NCBI GenBank assembly: GCA_017615355.1
Contig: JAGAAJ010000067.1
Span: 1 to 38,284 of the forward strand
Length of the DNA: 38,284 nucleotides
From: Prevotella sp.
Lineage (GTDB): Bacteria; Bacteroidota; Bacteroidia; Bacteroidales; Bacteroidaceae
Direction of reading: 5' to 3'
Part shown: positions 1 to 7,037 of the stretch, piece after piece
Layout: each line of letters begins with the position of its first letter
How positions within the stretch are numbered: position 1 is the stretch's first letter
The notes under the pieces: generated by a model
Told to the model about the DNA's origin: nothing
What the model saw: only the letters and a program-made list of their open reading frames with translations
The model's database searches: none
Translations under genes and position numbers: made by a program

Positions 1-172
1 AAGCAACATGCGCGAGCAGTATATGGACATGCTCCTCAACCAGGACGTCCACTCTCCCAACATGATTCGTGTCAATGGTGCCCTTCCCCAGATTGACGAG
101 TGGTACGATGCTTTCGGCATCAAGAAAGGCAAGCTCTTCATTCCCAAGAAAAAGCGTGTCAGAATCTGGTAA
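1..172 (+). CDS. M13 family metallopeptidase, C-terminal end (5' truncated by window)
   Basis: The open frame runs in from the window edge and stops with TAA at 170-172, giving the last 56 residues. The piece contains HSPNMIRVNGALPQ and ends KKKRVRIW. M13 (neprilysin/PepO) zinc peptidases end in just this way: an H-S-P..RVNG segment that lines the substrate pocket, an acidic-aromatic helix, then a short basic tail ending in an invariant Trp. The zinc ligands (HExxH and the downstream Glu) lie outside the window. M13 enzymes are secreted or envelope endopeptidases that cut short peptides. A clear terminator follows 28 bases after the stop, so this is the last gene of its transcript. The family call is fairly secure; the N-terminal signal and anchor cannot be judged. 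Confidence 0.8.
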   Translation, partial: SNMREQYMDMLLNQDVHSPNMIRVNGALPQIDEWYDAFGIKKGKLFIPKKKRVRIW

Positions 173-199
173 CCATCGTGGAGACCACAAAATAAAAAG

Positions 200-236
200 A
201 CATATCGCTGACAAACTTCAGCGATATGTTTTTTTA
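200..236 (+). terminator. Rho-independent terminator of the M13 peptidase gene
   Basis: A perfect 12-bp stem (ACATATCGCTGA, 200-211, pairing with 218-229) with a 6-base loop is followed by a run of T. It ends plus-strand transcription from the M13 gene. The A-run on its left side could also help stop minus-strand transcription coming from glnN, whose stop is at 318. Confidence 0.88.
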
Positions 237-317
237 TTTCACCAGCGACGTATTTCCAGACTATTATTTGGTTCAAACCAGAACGAGGCAACTGACTAAA
301 GCCTTGTAGGTTAAACC

Positions 318-2630
318 TTATCTGATGAACAGCAGCTCGCGGTACTTGGGGAGGGTCCAGAGGCCGTCCTCGACGATCATCTCGAGGTGGTCGGCCTCGC
401 TGCGGATGGCCTGCATGTGGGGACAGACGGTGTCGTGATAGGCGATGGCACGCTGATGGATGTCGGCGATGCGATTGGCCACGCGACGGGCCTCGGTGAG
501 CTCCTCGACCAGCTGCTCGATACGCTCGGTGCGCTCGGCAATCTCCTCAATAAGCTTCATATTACGAGCGGAGAGGCGAAGGCCTTTGTCGGCGGTTGGC
601 TCTTGGCCGTTGGTAGTCGGCTGCTGACAGGAGAAGATGTCCTTCATGCCCTGCACATTCTTGATGAGCTGGCTCTGATAATGGGTGGAGACGGGGATGA
701 TGTGGTTCATGGCGAGGTCGCCAAGGACACGGGCCTCTATCTGCACGGTCTTGACGTACATCTCCCACTTCACTTCGTTGCGGGCCTCCAACTCCTTGCG
801 GGTCATGACGTTGGTGCTCTCGAAGAGACGGACGCTGGCCTCGTCGAGGTAGTGTTCGTAAATGACGGGACAAGACTTCTCGACATCCAATCCACGGCGT
901 GCTGCCTCCTGCACCCACTCATCGCTATAGCCATTGCCGTCGAAGCGTACGGGACGACTGGTCTTGATGTCGTCGCGCAGCACATCGATGATGGCATGAT
1001 ACTTGGCGGTGTGGCCTTCGCCGAGGGCGAACTCAGGACGCACGGCATACTCGGCCATACGCTCGTCGACACGACGCTTGAACGACGTAAGGGCCTCTGC
1101 CACAGCGGTGTTGAGGGCTATCATGGCCGATGCACAGTTGATGCTGGAGCCAGGGGCACGGAACTCGAAGCGGTTGCCGGTGAAGGCGAAGGGCGACGTG
1201 CGGTTGCGGTCGGTATTGTCGACGATGATATCAGGAATCTGCGGGATGTCAATCTCTCGTGAGAGATGAGAGGTGAGGGGTGAGAAGTGAGAGGTTTGTT
1301 CGATGGTGTCGAGCAGGTCGGACACATACTTCCCCAGGAAGGAGCTGATGATGGCGGGCGGTGCCTCGTTGCCTCCCAGACGATGGGCATTGGTGGCCGA
1401 CATAATCGAGGCTTTGAGCAGGCCGTTGTGCTTGTATACGGCCATCAACGTCTCGACAATGAAGGTGACGAAACGCAGCGTCTCGTTGGCAGCTGCCTCG
1501 GGATTGTTGGCGTCGGTCTTGCCAGGAGCGTAGAGCAGGATGCCATTCTTGGACGAGCCAAGCGGCGAAGCCGAGCGATCGGCGGTGAGGCTCCAGTTGT
1601 TATGCTTGCCCGAACCGTTGATGCCATCGAAGGGTTTTTCGTGGAGCAGCACACGGAAGCCGTGCTTGCGGGCCACTTTCTTCATCAGCGACATGAGGAG
1701 CATGTTATGGTCGACGGCGAGATTGCACTCCTCGAAAATAGGAGCAAGCTCGAACTGGTTGGGTGCCACCTCGTTGTGTCGCGTCTTGCAGGGAATGGCC
1801 AGCTCGAGAGCCTGTATCTCCAAGTCCTTCATAAAGGCCTGCACACGATCGGGGATGGTGCCGAAGTAGTGGTCGTCCATCTGCTGGTTCTTGGCACTCT
1901 CGTGGCCCATCAGGGTGCGGCCGGTGAGCATGAGATCGGGACGGGCGCTGTAGAGCCCCTCGTCGACGAGGAAGTATTCCTGCTCCCATCCGAGGTTGAC
2001 ATGTACCTTGGTCACATCATCGTAGAACAGCGAGCAGACGTCGGTGGCGGCTTTGTCGACAGCGTGGAGGGCTCGCAGCAAGGGAGCCTTGTAGTCGAGG
2101 GCCTCACCCGTATAGGCGATAAAGATGGTGGGAATACAGAGGGTATCGTCGATGATGAAGACAGGCGACGTGGGATCCCATGCGGAGTAGCCGCGAGCCT
2201 CGAAGGTGTTACGGATGCCGCCGTTGGGGAAAGAACTGGCGTCGGGCTCCTGCTGTACGAGGAGCTTGCCGCTGAAGGCCTCCATCATACCGCCCTTACC
2301 ATCGTGTTCGACGAAGGCATCGTGCTTCTCGGCTGTGCCCTCGGTGAGCGGCTGGAACCAATGGGTATAGTGGGTGACGCCCATCTCCTGTGCCCACTGC
2401 TTCATTCCGGCAGCTACGGCATCGGCGATGGAACGGTCGAGACGTGCACCGTTGTCGATGACGTCGATGAGTTTCTCGTAGACATCCTTCGGCAGATACT
2501 TGTACATCTTCTCGCGATTGAAGACATACTTGCCGAAATACTCCGACGGACGCTCTTTAGGCGCCTCTATCTCCAAGGGGCGTTTCTTGAACGCCTCCTC
2601 CACGACTTGGAATCTCAGGTTTGCTGACAT
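318..2630 (-). CDS. glnN: Type III glutamine synthetase (GlnN)
   Basis: Ammonia assimilation in the cytoplasm: glutamate + NH3 + ATP to glutamine. The 770-residue chain is full length for the GSIII class, which is typical of Bacteroidota. It starts with the GSIII-specific N-terminal region (EAFKKRP, YFGKYVFN), followed by the catalytic core with GWEQEYFLVDE (metal-binding Glu), NGSGKHNNWS (ATP/glutamate site) and DRNRTSPFAFTGNRFEFRAPGSS (split here only by reading: DNTDRN, then RTSPFAF, then NRFEFRAPG). It is slightly longer than common GSIII proteins (about 730) because of two low-complexity inserts: residues about 446-457, and about 670-681 just before the C-terminal helical region. Both coincide with 7-bp repeat arrays. 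The ATG follows a 57-base spacer from the small gene upstream, most of it another 7-bp array, so glnN may be cotranscribed with it. I see no obvious TAnnTTTG promoter in the spacer. Confidence 0.97.
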   Translation of the reverse strand: MSANLRFQVVEEAFKKRPLEIEAPKERPSEYFGKYVFNREKMYKYLPKDVYEKLIDVIDNGARLDRSIADAVAAGMKQWAQEMGVTHYTHWFQPLTEGTAEKHDAFVEHDGKGGMMEAFSGKLLVQQEPDASSFPNGGIRNTFEARGYSAWDPTSPVFIIDDTLCIPTIFIAYTGEALDYKAPLLRALHAVDKAATDVCSLFYDDVTKVHVNLGWEQEYFLVDEGLYSARPDLMLTGRTLMGHESAKNQQMDDHYFGTIPDRVQAFMKDLEIQALELAIPCKTRHNEVAPNQFELAPIFEECNLAVDHNMLLMSLMKKVARKHGFRVLLHEKPFDGINGSGKHNNWSLTADRSASPLGSSKNGILLYAPGKTDANNPEAAANETLRFVTFIVETLMAVYKHNGLLKASIMSATNAHRLGGNEAPPAIISSFLGKYVSDLLDTIEQTSHFSPLTSHLSREIDIPQIPDIIVDNTDRNRTSPFAFTGNRFEFRAPGSSINCASAMIALNTAVAEALTSFKRRVDERMAEYAVRPEFALGEGHTAKYHAIIDVLRDDIKTSRPVRFDGNGYSDEWVQEAARRGLDVEKSCPVIYEHYLDEASVRLFESTNVMTRKELEARNEVKWEMYVKTVQIEARVLGDLAMNHIIPVSTHYQSQLIKNVQGMKDIFSCQQPTTNGQEPTADKGLRLSARNMKLIEEIAERTERIEQLVEELTEARRVANRIADIHQRAIAYHDTVCPHMQAIRSEADHLEMIVEDGLWTLPKYRELLFIR
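589..623. repeat. In-frame 7-bp repeat array inside glnN (array 2)
   Basis: Five 7-base units in phase (plus strand TCGGCGG, TTGGCTC, and so on), each with GG at the third and fourth base. On the coding strand they read as a Q/P/T/N-rich stretch (QQPTTNGQ, then EPTADK) at residues about 670-681. The frame is kept although five units is 35 bases, so neighbouring bases must have adjusted. Same design as the intergenic arrays. Confidence 0.6.
1259..1293. repeat. In-frame 7-bp repeat array inside glnN (array 1)
   Basis: Five 7-base units (plus strand GTGAGAG, ATGAGAG, GTGAGGG, ...) in exact phase. The coding strand is CTCTCAC-like and encodes TSHFSPLTSHLS at residues about 446-457, in a loop just before the conserved IPDIIVDNTDRN segment. 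Three units make 21 bases and so seven codons, which gives the heptapeptide L-T-S-H-x-S-P. The same unit is found in the GH92 and tatD genes. Confidence 0.8.
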
Positions 2631-2636
2631 ATAATT

Positions 2637-2690
2637 GGTTGATGGTTGACGGTGGATGGTGGATGGTTGATTGTGGATGGTAGAAGGTTA
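2637..2690. repeat. Intergenic 7-bp repeat array upstream of glnN
   Basis: Seven full 7-base units and a partial eighth, consensus GGTKGAT (for example GGTTGAT, GGTGGAT), occupy nearly all of the spacer between glnN and the small gene at 2688. The last partial unit covers the stop codon of that small gene. The reverse complement of the unit (ATCCACC) is the one found in frame in the pectate lyase at 14377. Confidence 0.85.
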
Positions 2691-2819
2691 TAGTGCCTCG
2701 TCATCAGGACGCTGGAGCTGTCGGCCCTTGAGAGGCGGCAGGTGACGTTTGCGACGCAAGTAGGCCTCACGCCGCTCTTCGTATTCCTGCTGGTGTTTCT
2801 CTATATAGCCGTCGGCCAT
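2688..2819 (-). CDS. Small 43-residue charged protein
   Basis: A short open frame missed by length cut-offs: ATG at 2819, TAA at 2690-2688. The product begins MADGYIEKHQQEYEERREAY and ends GRQLQRPDDEAL; it is rich in Glu and Arg, predicted to be one amphipathic helix, with no signal or membrane segment. A good Shine-Dalgarno-like AAGGAG lies about 9 bases before the ATG, and the frame starts 21 bases after the DUF4270 stop, so it fits as the third gene of the minus-strand run GlgA-like, DUF4270, small protein, glnN. My recollection is that small charged proteins occur at this spot in Bacteroides relatives, but I cannot confirm it. Function unknown. Confidence 0.65.
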   Translation of the reverse strand: MADGYIEKHQQEYEERREAYLRRKRHLPPLKGRQLQRPDDEAL

Positions 2820-2840
2820 CTCCCCTACTCCTTTATATTC

Positions 2841-4337
2841 TTATTTGAATTTCGCGAACACCGCGTCGATCTTGATGGGGGAATTGGCATTGTCGGGGCC
2901 TCCCACCAGACGGGCGCTGCTGAGTGACATGTCGTGATGCACGCTGGTGACCTCATACGAAGTATTGGAAGAGAAGGTGATGGGCACCAGCACCATCTTG
3001 TTCCAGTCGGGGTGATGCTGCTCCCACAGGGGATCCTTGCTGAGTCCTTCCGCGCGAATGTTCCACAGGGCCGTGATAAGGGCCGAGAGGTTGTTGAACG
3101 TATAGGTATTCGTGTTGCTGGAGCCGCTACTGGTCACGGGATCGTAGTCATTGAAGCCCGTGATGTAGGACATGATATTGTCAGGCACGCCATTGTTCTC
3201 GAAGAAATGGTAGAGGCTGTCCTTCTGCACCATCAGCAGCGTCTGCGGTGCAGGCAGCATACGGCTGTCGCTCGACTGGTTGTTCAGTCGCTGCAGGGTG
3301 AGCTTGGCAGAGAGCAGGGAGTCGCCCTCGTGGCTTCGCTTCATATCAGCCACAGGCAGTGTCACCTCGGTAAAGAGGCCTGCGGGCGTCTTCAGATAGG
3401 TGTGCTGTGTCTCGGCAGCCATTGCCTTGAGTGTCTCGCGGTCGTTGGTGATGCAGGTTGTCTGCAGCACCTCGCGTGTGCCTGCCAGCACCAATGTGCC
3501 CACGGCAGTGGTAGTGTCGTCCTTGGCTGTGAAATAGGTGCGCAGGCCGATATTGGTCACCTTGGCGTGGAAGCCCATGCCGTCGGTAATCTGGAAGAAG
3601 AATCCCAGGCATACGTGATGGGCGAAGGTGTAGGAGTTGCGGAAGTATTCAGGATGATCATAATACTGCAGCATGAGGTAGGTGCCGTAGTTCTTATATA
3701 AAGTGCCGTCGGCAGCCGTGTAGGCATCGTTCAGCGGGATGCGGATACAATCCTGATAGGAGTCGTCGGAACGCACATCGTCGAGTTCGCCCAGGTTGGA
3801 ATAGCTGAACACGTGGTTCTTGCGGAGACCGCCATCGAGAATCATCCCTGCCTGTATGGGGTTGAAGTTGGAATAGTAGCGGATGCCTTCCTCCAAGGGT
3901 GCTGCCATCTCGCTGACACGCATCTTCATGGCCGTCAGGCTGTCGGCATCGCGGAAGGGCGAGGAAATGTAGAGGATGAGGTCGCACGAGTCGGCCGAGA
4001 CACGTCCGTTGAAGAGATTGGGTATCTGGCTCTCTTCCGGCATCGATATCCTTTCCAGAAGATGAAACTGCGTAGTGAACTCGCTGACGACATTGGCTCC
4101 CGTCTGGGGATCCCTGACGCTGCCGAGATAGCAGTCGGCAGAGAGCGAGAGGACGGAGTCGGCCATGATGGTGCGAGTGGTGACGTTGAAGCTCTCGGTG
4201 GCAACTACGAGTTTGTCGCTTTCGTTGGTGAGCGACTGACCGATGTTCAAACTGTCTTCTTCACATGAAGAAATGGCTACCAGCGCAAATGCTGCGGCAG
4301 CCATTAACTGAGATTTACAAAGCTTGTTGTTGATCAT
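2841..4337 (-). CDS. DUF4270 family lipoprotein
   Basis: 498 residues. A signal peptide ends in the lipobox AISSC at about residues 21-25, followed by EEDSLNIGQSL, the usual opening of Bacteroidota DUF4270 lipoproteins. The rest is beta-rich with a repeated pattern of Leu/Ile strands and no catalytic motif I recognise. The internal segments SDSYLGSVRDP-like (DCYLGSVRDPQTG) and SSPFRDADSLTAM fit the family. It is expected to be an envelope lipoprotein, possibly surface exposed. The gene starts 9 bases after the stop of the GlgA-like gene and is followed 21 bases later by the small gene, so the three are probably one transcript. This gene order next to panC recurs in Bacteroides relatives as far as I remember; the functional reason is not known. 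Confidence 0.85.
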   Translation of the reverse strand: MINNKLCKSQLMAAAAFALVAISSCEEDSLNIGQSLTNESDKLVVATESFNVTTRTIMADSVLSLSADCYLGSVRDPQTGANVVSEFTTQFHLLERISMPEESQIPNLFNGRVSADSCDLILYISSPFRDADSLTAMKMRVSEMAAPLEEGIRYYSNFNPIQAGMILDGGLRKNHVFSYSNLGELDDVRSDDSYQDCIRIPLNDAYTAADGTLYKNYGTYLMLQYYDHPEYFRNSYTFAHHVCLGFFFQITDGMGFHAKVTNIGLRTYFTAKDDTTTAVGTLVLAGTREVLQTTCITNDRETLKAMAAETQHTYLKTPAGLFTEVTLPVADMKRSHEGDSLLSAKLTLQRLNNQSSDSRMLPAPQTLLMVQKDSLYHFFENNGVPDNIMSYITGFNDYDPVTSSGSSNTNTYTFNNLSALITALWNIRAEGLSKDPLWEQHHPDWNKMVLVPITFSSNTSYEVTSVHHDMSLSSARLVGGPDNANSPIKIDAVFAKFK

Positions 4338-4346
4338 TGAGATATA

Positions 4347-5123
4347 CTAAATTTTCTCGTAGAATTCCTCGTATGCGTCGGCGAAATCCTCGATATAGGG
4401 CAGCAGGGGCACATTCTTGTCTGCTGCATACTTCATCAGCGTCTCGCTGACATCCTTGTGTGCCTGTATGACCCCGTCGCTGTAGTCGATGGCCAGCTTA
4501 CCCAGCTCCTCGAAGGTGAAACGGTGGTCATAGGCCGAGAGCAACTCTGGCTTGGCATCGCGGAAGGCGATATCCTGTGCGAACTTCTCACCCAGCTCCA
4601 CCGGTTGCAGCTCGTTGAAGAGCGACGTCACCACCTTGGCCTCGGCAAACGAAGGCTCGTCGGCATAGGCGGTCTTCACATAGAAGGGCACGGAAGCGCT
4701 CATCCACCCCTGGCAGTGAATGATGTCGGGCGTCCAACGCATCTTCTTTATAGTCTCAAGGACGCCACGGGCAAAGAAGATGGAACGCTCGCCGTCGTCG
4801 TCAATAATCTGACGACGCTTTGAGAAATAATCATCGTTGTCAATGAAATAGACGGCCACGTGAGATGACACGATGGACGCCACCTTGATGATCAGCGGAT
4901 GATCGGTGTCGTTGATGATAAGGTTCATACCCGACAGGCGCTGCACTTCGTGCAACTGGCCGCGACGTTCGTTGATGGTGCCCCATTTTGGCATGAAGGT
5001 ACGGATCTCGTGACCAAGGTCCTGCATAGCACGCGACAGCTCATGACCCATGAGGGAGAGGTCGTTGTCGGCCATGTAGGGCGAAACCTCTTGGTTGATG
5101 AACAGGATTTTCTTTTTTGCCAT
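4347..5123 (-). CDS. GlgA-like protein: isolated N-terminal GT5 starch-synthase domain
   Basis: 258 residues from the ATG at 5123 (MAKKKILFINQEVSPYMADN). The frame is open 37 codons further up, but that stretch is A/T-rich leader containing the promoter, so I take the inner ATG. The fold matches the N-terminal Rossmann half of glycogen synthase: a hydrophobic first strand, an E-V-S-P-Y turn, ELSRAMQDLGHEIRTFMPKWG, and PDIIHCQGWMSASVPFYVK, which matches the family's 'HxxDW' region. Two things are missing: the K-x-G-G-L ADP-glucose motif, replaced by ADNDLS, and the whole C-terminal GT-B half. It is therefore unlikely to polymerise glucose; a regulatory or carbohydrate-sensing role is a guess. 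Adjacent to the divergent panC. Confidence 0.8.
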   Translation of the reverse strand: MAKKKILFINQEVSPYMADNDLSLMGHELSRAMQDLGHEIRTFMPKWGTINERRGQLHEVQRLSGMNLIINDTDHPLIIKVASIVSSHVAVYFIDNDDYFSKRRQIIDDDGERSIFFARGVLETIKKMRWTPDIIHCQGWMSASVPFYVKTAYADEPSFAEAKVVTSLFNELQPVELGEKFAQDIAFRDAKPELLSAYDHRFTFEELGKLAIDYSDGVIQAHKDVSETLMKYAADKNVPLLPYIEDFADAYEEFYEKI

Positions 5124-5160
5124 TGCTCTTCGTTTAGGGTAAATGGTTGGAATTCCTTTG

Positions 5161-5168
5161 CAAAGGTA
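5161..5168 (-). promoter_or_regulatory. Promoter -7 element for the GlgA-like operon
   Basis: TACCTTTG on the minus strand (CAAAGGTA on plus) matches the Bacteroidota -7 consensus TAnnTTTG and lies 38 bases before the chosen ATG. No strong -33 TTTG is visible at the usual distance. Confidence 0.6.
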
Positions 5169-5265
5169 CGATTTTTTTTGCATAAAACCGAATAAAATGC
5201 GCAGAAAAAGCGTGTTTTTAGGAAAAAGTGACATTTTATAGGTTTATTTTTAGTCTTTTTTTTCC

Positions 5266-5292
5266 TTGTTTGCAAAAATTGTTGTTATTTTG
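5266..5292 (+). promoter_or_regulatory. Possible panC promoter
   Basis: TTG/TTTG at 5266-5272 followed by TATTTTG at 5286-5292. The -7 box is one base short of TAnnTTTG, and the spacing is 13 to 17 bases depending on which TTG is used, so this is a weak match in an A/T-rich divergent spacer. Confidence 0.35.
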
Positions 5293-5387
5293 CACCCGCT
5301 TTTTAACAAAAGCCGTTAGCAAAAACACACCGTTCGGCCCTTCCGCTTTCCAGAAGCGACAGCCGACTAAAAGAACACTCAACAAAA

Positions 5388-6239
5388 TTGAAAGTATTCA
5401 CAAAGATTGTTGACCTGCAGAATGCACTCTTCGACGAGCGCAAGGCAGGACGAAGCGTAGGCCTTGTGCCTACGATGGGAGCGCTGCACGAGGGTCATGC
5501 CTCGCTGGTACGCCGCTCAGTGAAGGATAACGACGTGACTGTGGTGTCGGTGTTTGTCAACCCCACTCAGTTCAACGACCAAAACGACCTCACCCGCTAT
5601 CCGCGGACCTTGGAGGCCGACTGCCAGCTGCTTGAGGATTGTAAGGCCGACTACGTGCTGGCTCCGGCTGTGGAAGAGATGTATCCCACACCCGACAACC
5701 GTCAGTTTGAGTATCCCCCTGTCTCCACCGTGATGGAGGGTGCCCACCGTCCCGGTCACTTCAACGGCGTGTGTCAGGTGGTGAGCCGTTTGTTCTACAT
5801 CGTACGTCCTGACCGTGCCTACTTCGGCGAAAAGGACTGGCAGCAGATTGCCGTTGTCAAGGCGATGGTCAGACAGCTGCAACTGCCCGTTCAGATTGTG
5901 GAGTGTCCCATTGTGCGCGAGGAGGATGGATTGGCCAAGTCGAGCCGCAACACCCTGCTGGCTCCTGACGAGCGAGCCATCGCACCGACCATCTATAAGG
6001 CGCTGAAAGGCAGCACGGAATACGCAAAGAAGCACACCCTGAAAGAAACACACGACTACGTTGTCAGCACCATCAACGCTGTGGACGGCTTAGACGTGGA
6101 ATACTTCTCGATTGTAGACGGCAACACGCTGCAGGACGTCGCCAACTGGGAGGACTCTCCCTACGTTGTGGGCTGCATCACCGTCTACTGCGGCAAGACA
6201 CCCATTCGCTTGATTGACCACATCAAGTATAAGGGTTGA
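5388..6239 (+). CDS. panC: Pantothenate synthetase (pantoate-beta-alanine ligase)
   Basis: ATP-dependent joining of pantoate and beta-alanine to form pantothenate, the CoA precursor. The 283 residues carry the class signatures: [14 protein letters not shown] (ATP-binding HIGH-like motif, residues about 24-37), [37 protein letters not shown] and the KMSKS-like [13 protein letters not shown]. The start is an unusual TTG at 5388: the translated [15 protein letters not shown] matches normal PanC N-termini, and the next ATG lies inside the PTMGALH motif. There is no strong Shine-Dalgarno sequence, as usual in the phylum. panD follows 33 bases later and makes the beta-alanine used here, so the two genes form one pathway operon. 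Confidence 0.96.
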   Translation: MKVFTKIVDLQNALFDERKAGRSVGLVPTMGALHEGHASLVRRSVKDNDVTVVSVFVNPTQFNDQNDLTRYPRTLEADCQLLEDCKADYVLAPAVEEMYPTPDNRQFEYPPVSTVMEGAHRPGHFNGVCQVVSRLFYIVRPDRAYFGEKDWQQIAVVKAMVRQLQLPVQIVECPIVREEDGLAKSSRNTLLAPDERAIAPTIYKALKGSTEYAKKHTLKETHDYVVSTINAVDGLDVEYFSIVDGNTLQDVANWEDSPYVVGCITVYCGKTPIRLIDHIKYKG

Positions 6240-6268
6240 AGGTAAAAGGTTAATAGTTAAAGGTTTAT
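6234..6268. repeat. 7-bp repeat array between panC and panD
   Basis: Five 7-base units in phase (GGTTGAA, GGTAAAA, GGTTAAT, AGTTAAA, GGTTTAT). The first unit contains the TGA stop of panC, and the array fills the spacer up to 4 bases before the panD ATG. Confidence 0.8.
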
Positions 6269-6272
6269 TGCA

Positions 6273-6617
6273 ATGATGATAGAAGTAATGAAGTCGAAGC
6301 TGCACTGCGTCCAGGTGACCGAGGCCAACCTGAACTATATGGGCAGCATCACCATTGACGAGGACCTGATGGACGCCGCCAACCTCATTGCCGGCGAGAA
6401 GGTGCAGGTGCTCGACAACAACAACGGCGAGCGCTTTGAGACCTATATTATCAAGGGCGAGCGCGGCTCAGGATGCATCTGCCTGAACGGAGCCGCAGCA
6501 AGGCGCGTACAGGTGGGTGACACCATCATCATCATCTCCTACGCCCTGATGGACTTCGAAGAGGCCAAGAGTTTCAAGCCCTCAGTAGTGTTCCCAAGGG
6601 ACAACAAGTTAGTTTGA
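6273..6617 (+). CDS. panD: Aspartate 1-decarboxylase (pyruvoyl enzyme)
   Basis: Decarboxylates aspartate to beta-alanine for PanC. The 114-residue proenzyme contains [20 protein letters not shown] and the self-cleavage site MGSITID: Gly24-Ser25 in this numbering, where Ser becomes the pyruvoyl group. [21 protein letters not shown] is the conserved C-terminal half (residues 74-94). The protein starts with two Met codons. It is the second gene of the panCD operon. Its last 9 bases overlap tail to tail with the convergent folK gene, leaving no room for a terminator between them. Confidence 0.96.
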   Translation: MMIEVMKSKLHCVQVTEANLNYMGSITIDEDLMDAANLIAGEKVQVLDNNNGERFETYIIKGERGSGCICLNGAAARRVQVGDTIIIISYALMDFEEAKSFKPSVVFPRDNKLV

Positions 6618-6980
6618 CAATTCCGGCAGCAGCTGCTGAATATAGGGGCGCTGCCAGTCACGCAGATGGAAACGCTGCTGATCGTACTGCAGCAAATCCA
6701 AATCAACAGGCACAAGACCCTGACGACGAGCCTCGTCGTTGCGGCCTTGTGCTTTTTCCATCTCCTTTAGCCTGCTGTTCAGTTCATCGCAGTCAAGATC
6801 GGACTGCGCATAGACAAGTTGGTTGAGATAAAGACTGCCCTTCTTTTTGCCGTATGGCTCCGTCCAGATGGCAGACGTATAGACAGGAGAGACGAGAACC
6901 TGAGCAAGGGCTTCGCGGGCCTCACTCAGGTTCTTTTCCTGTTCATAATTGCTGGCTAAGGAAAGGAGTATGCTATGCAT
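6609..6980 (-). CDS. folK: FolK-like 2-amino-4-hydroxy-6-hydroxymethyldihydropteridine pyrophosphokinase
   Basis: Transfers pyrophosphate from ATP to hydroxymethyl-dihydropterin in folate synthesis. The 123-residue protein shows the HPPK outline: [14 protein letters not shown] for the usual ALGSNLGDR, then [31 protein letters not shown] (core helix) and [11 protein letters not shown], where the two Asp of the D-x-D bind Mg-ATP. It is shorter than E. coli FolK (about 160), and the G-S-N loop is degenerate, so it is a compact or divergent member; activity is likely but not certain. The gene is last in the argS-rnh-maeB-folK run, separated from maeB by a 57-base gap almost wholly made of 7-bp repeats, and it overlaps panD end to end. 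Confidence 0.75.
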   Translation of the reverse strand: MHSILLSLASNYEQEKNLSEAREALAQVLVSPVYTSAIWTEPYGKKKGSLYLNQLVYAQSDLDCDELNSRLKEMEKAQGRNDEARRQGLVPVDLDLLQYDQQRFHLRDWQRPYIQQLLPELSN

Positions 6981-7036
6981 CTTTTACCAATAACCAATAA
7001 ACTATAACCGATTGTCGATAGCTAAAGCCAATAGCC
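6981..7036. repeat. 7-bp repeat array filling the maeB-folK gap
   Basis: Eight consecutive 7-base units (plus strand CTTTTAC, CAATAAC, CAATAAA, CTATAAC, ...; minus strand GTTATTG-like) run from the base next to the folK start codon to two bases short of the maeB stop. The array is the whole intergenic region except one base. Confidence 0.75.
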
Positions 7037-7037
7037 T

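Noticed and set aside
69-299. Plus-strand frame across the M13 end and terminator
   Set aside because: Out of frame with the M13 C-terminus and passes through the terminator hairpin.
1259-1293. glnN array as a frameshift or assembly error
   Set aside because: The frame is open through the array and conserved GlnN motifs follow in the same frame on both sides; similar arrays occur at many places.
387-2627. Long plus-strand open frames opposite glnN (387-1262 and 1287-2627)
   Set aside because: They mirror the codon pattern of glnN, have no family motifs and no promoter. Antisense shadows of a GC-leaning gene.
2934-3701. Plus-strand open frame opposite the DUF4270 gene
   Set aside because: Antisense shadow; the minus-strand frame has a lipoprotein signal and operon spacing.
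5124-5234. Longer start for the GlgA-like gene
   Set aside because: The 37 added residues come from A/T-rich leader DNA holding the promoter box; the inner ATG gives the normal first strand of the fold.
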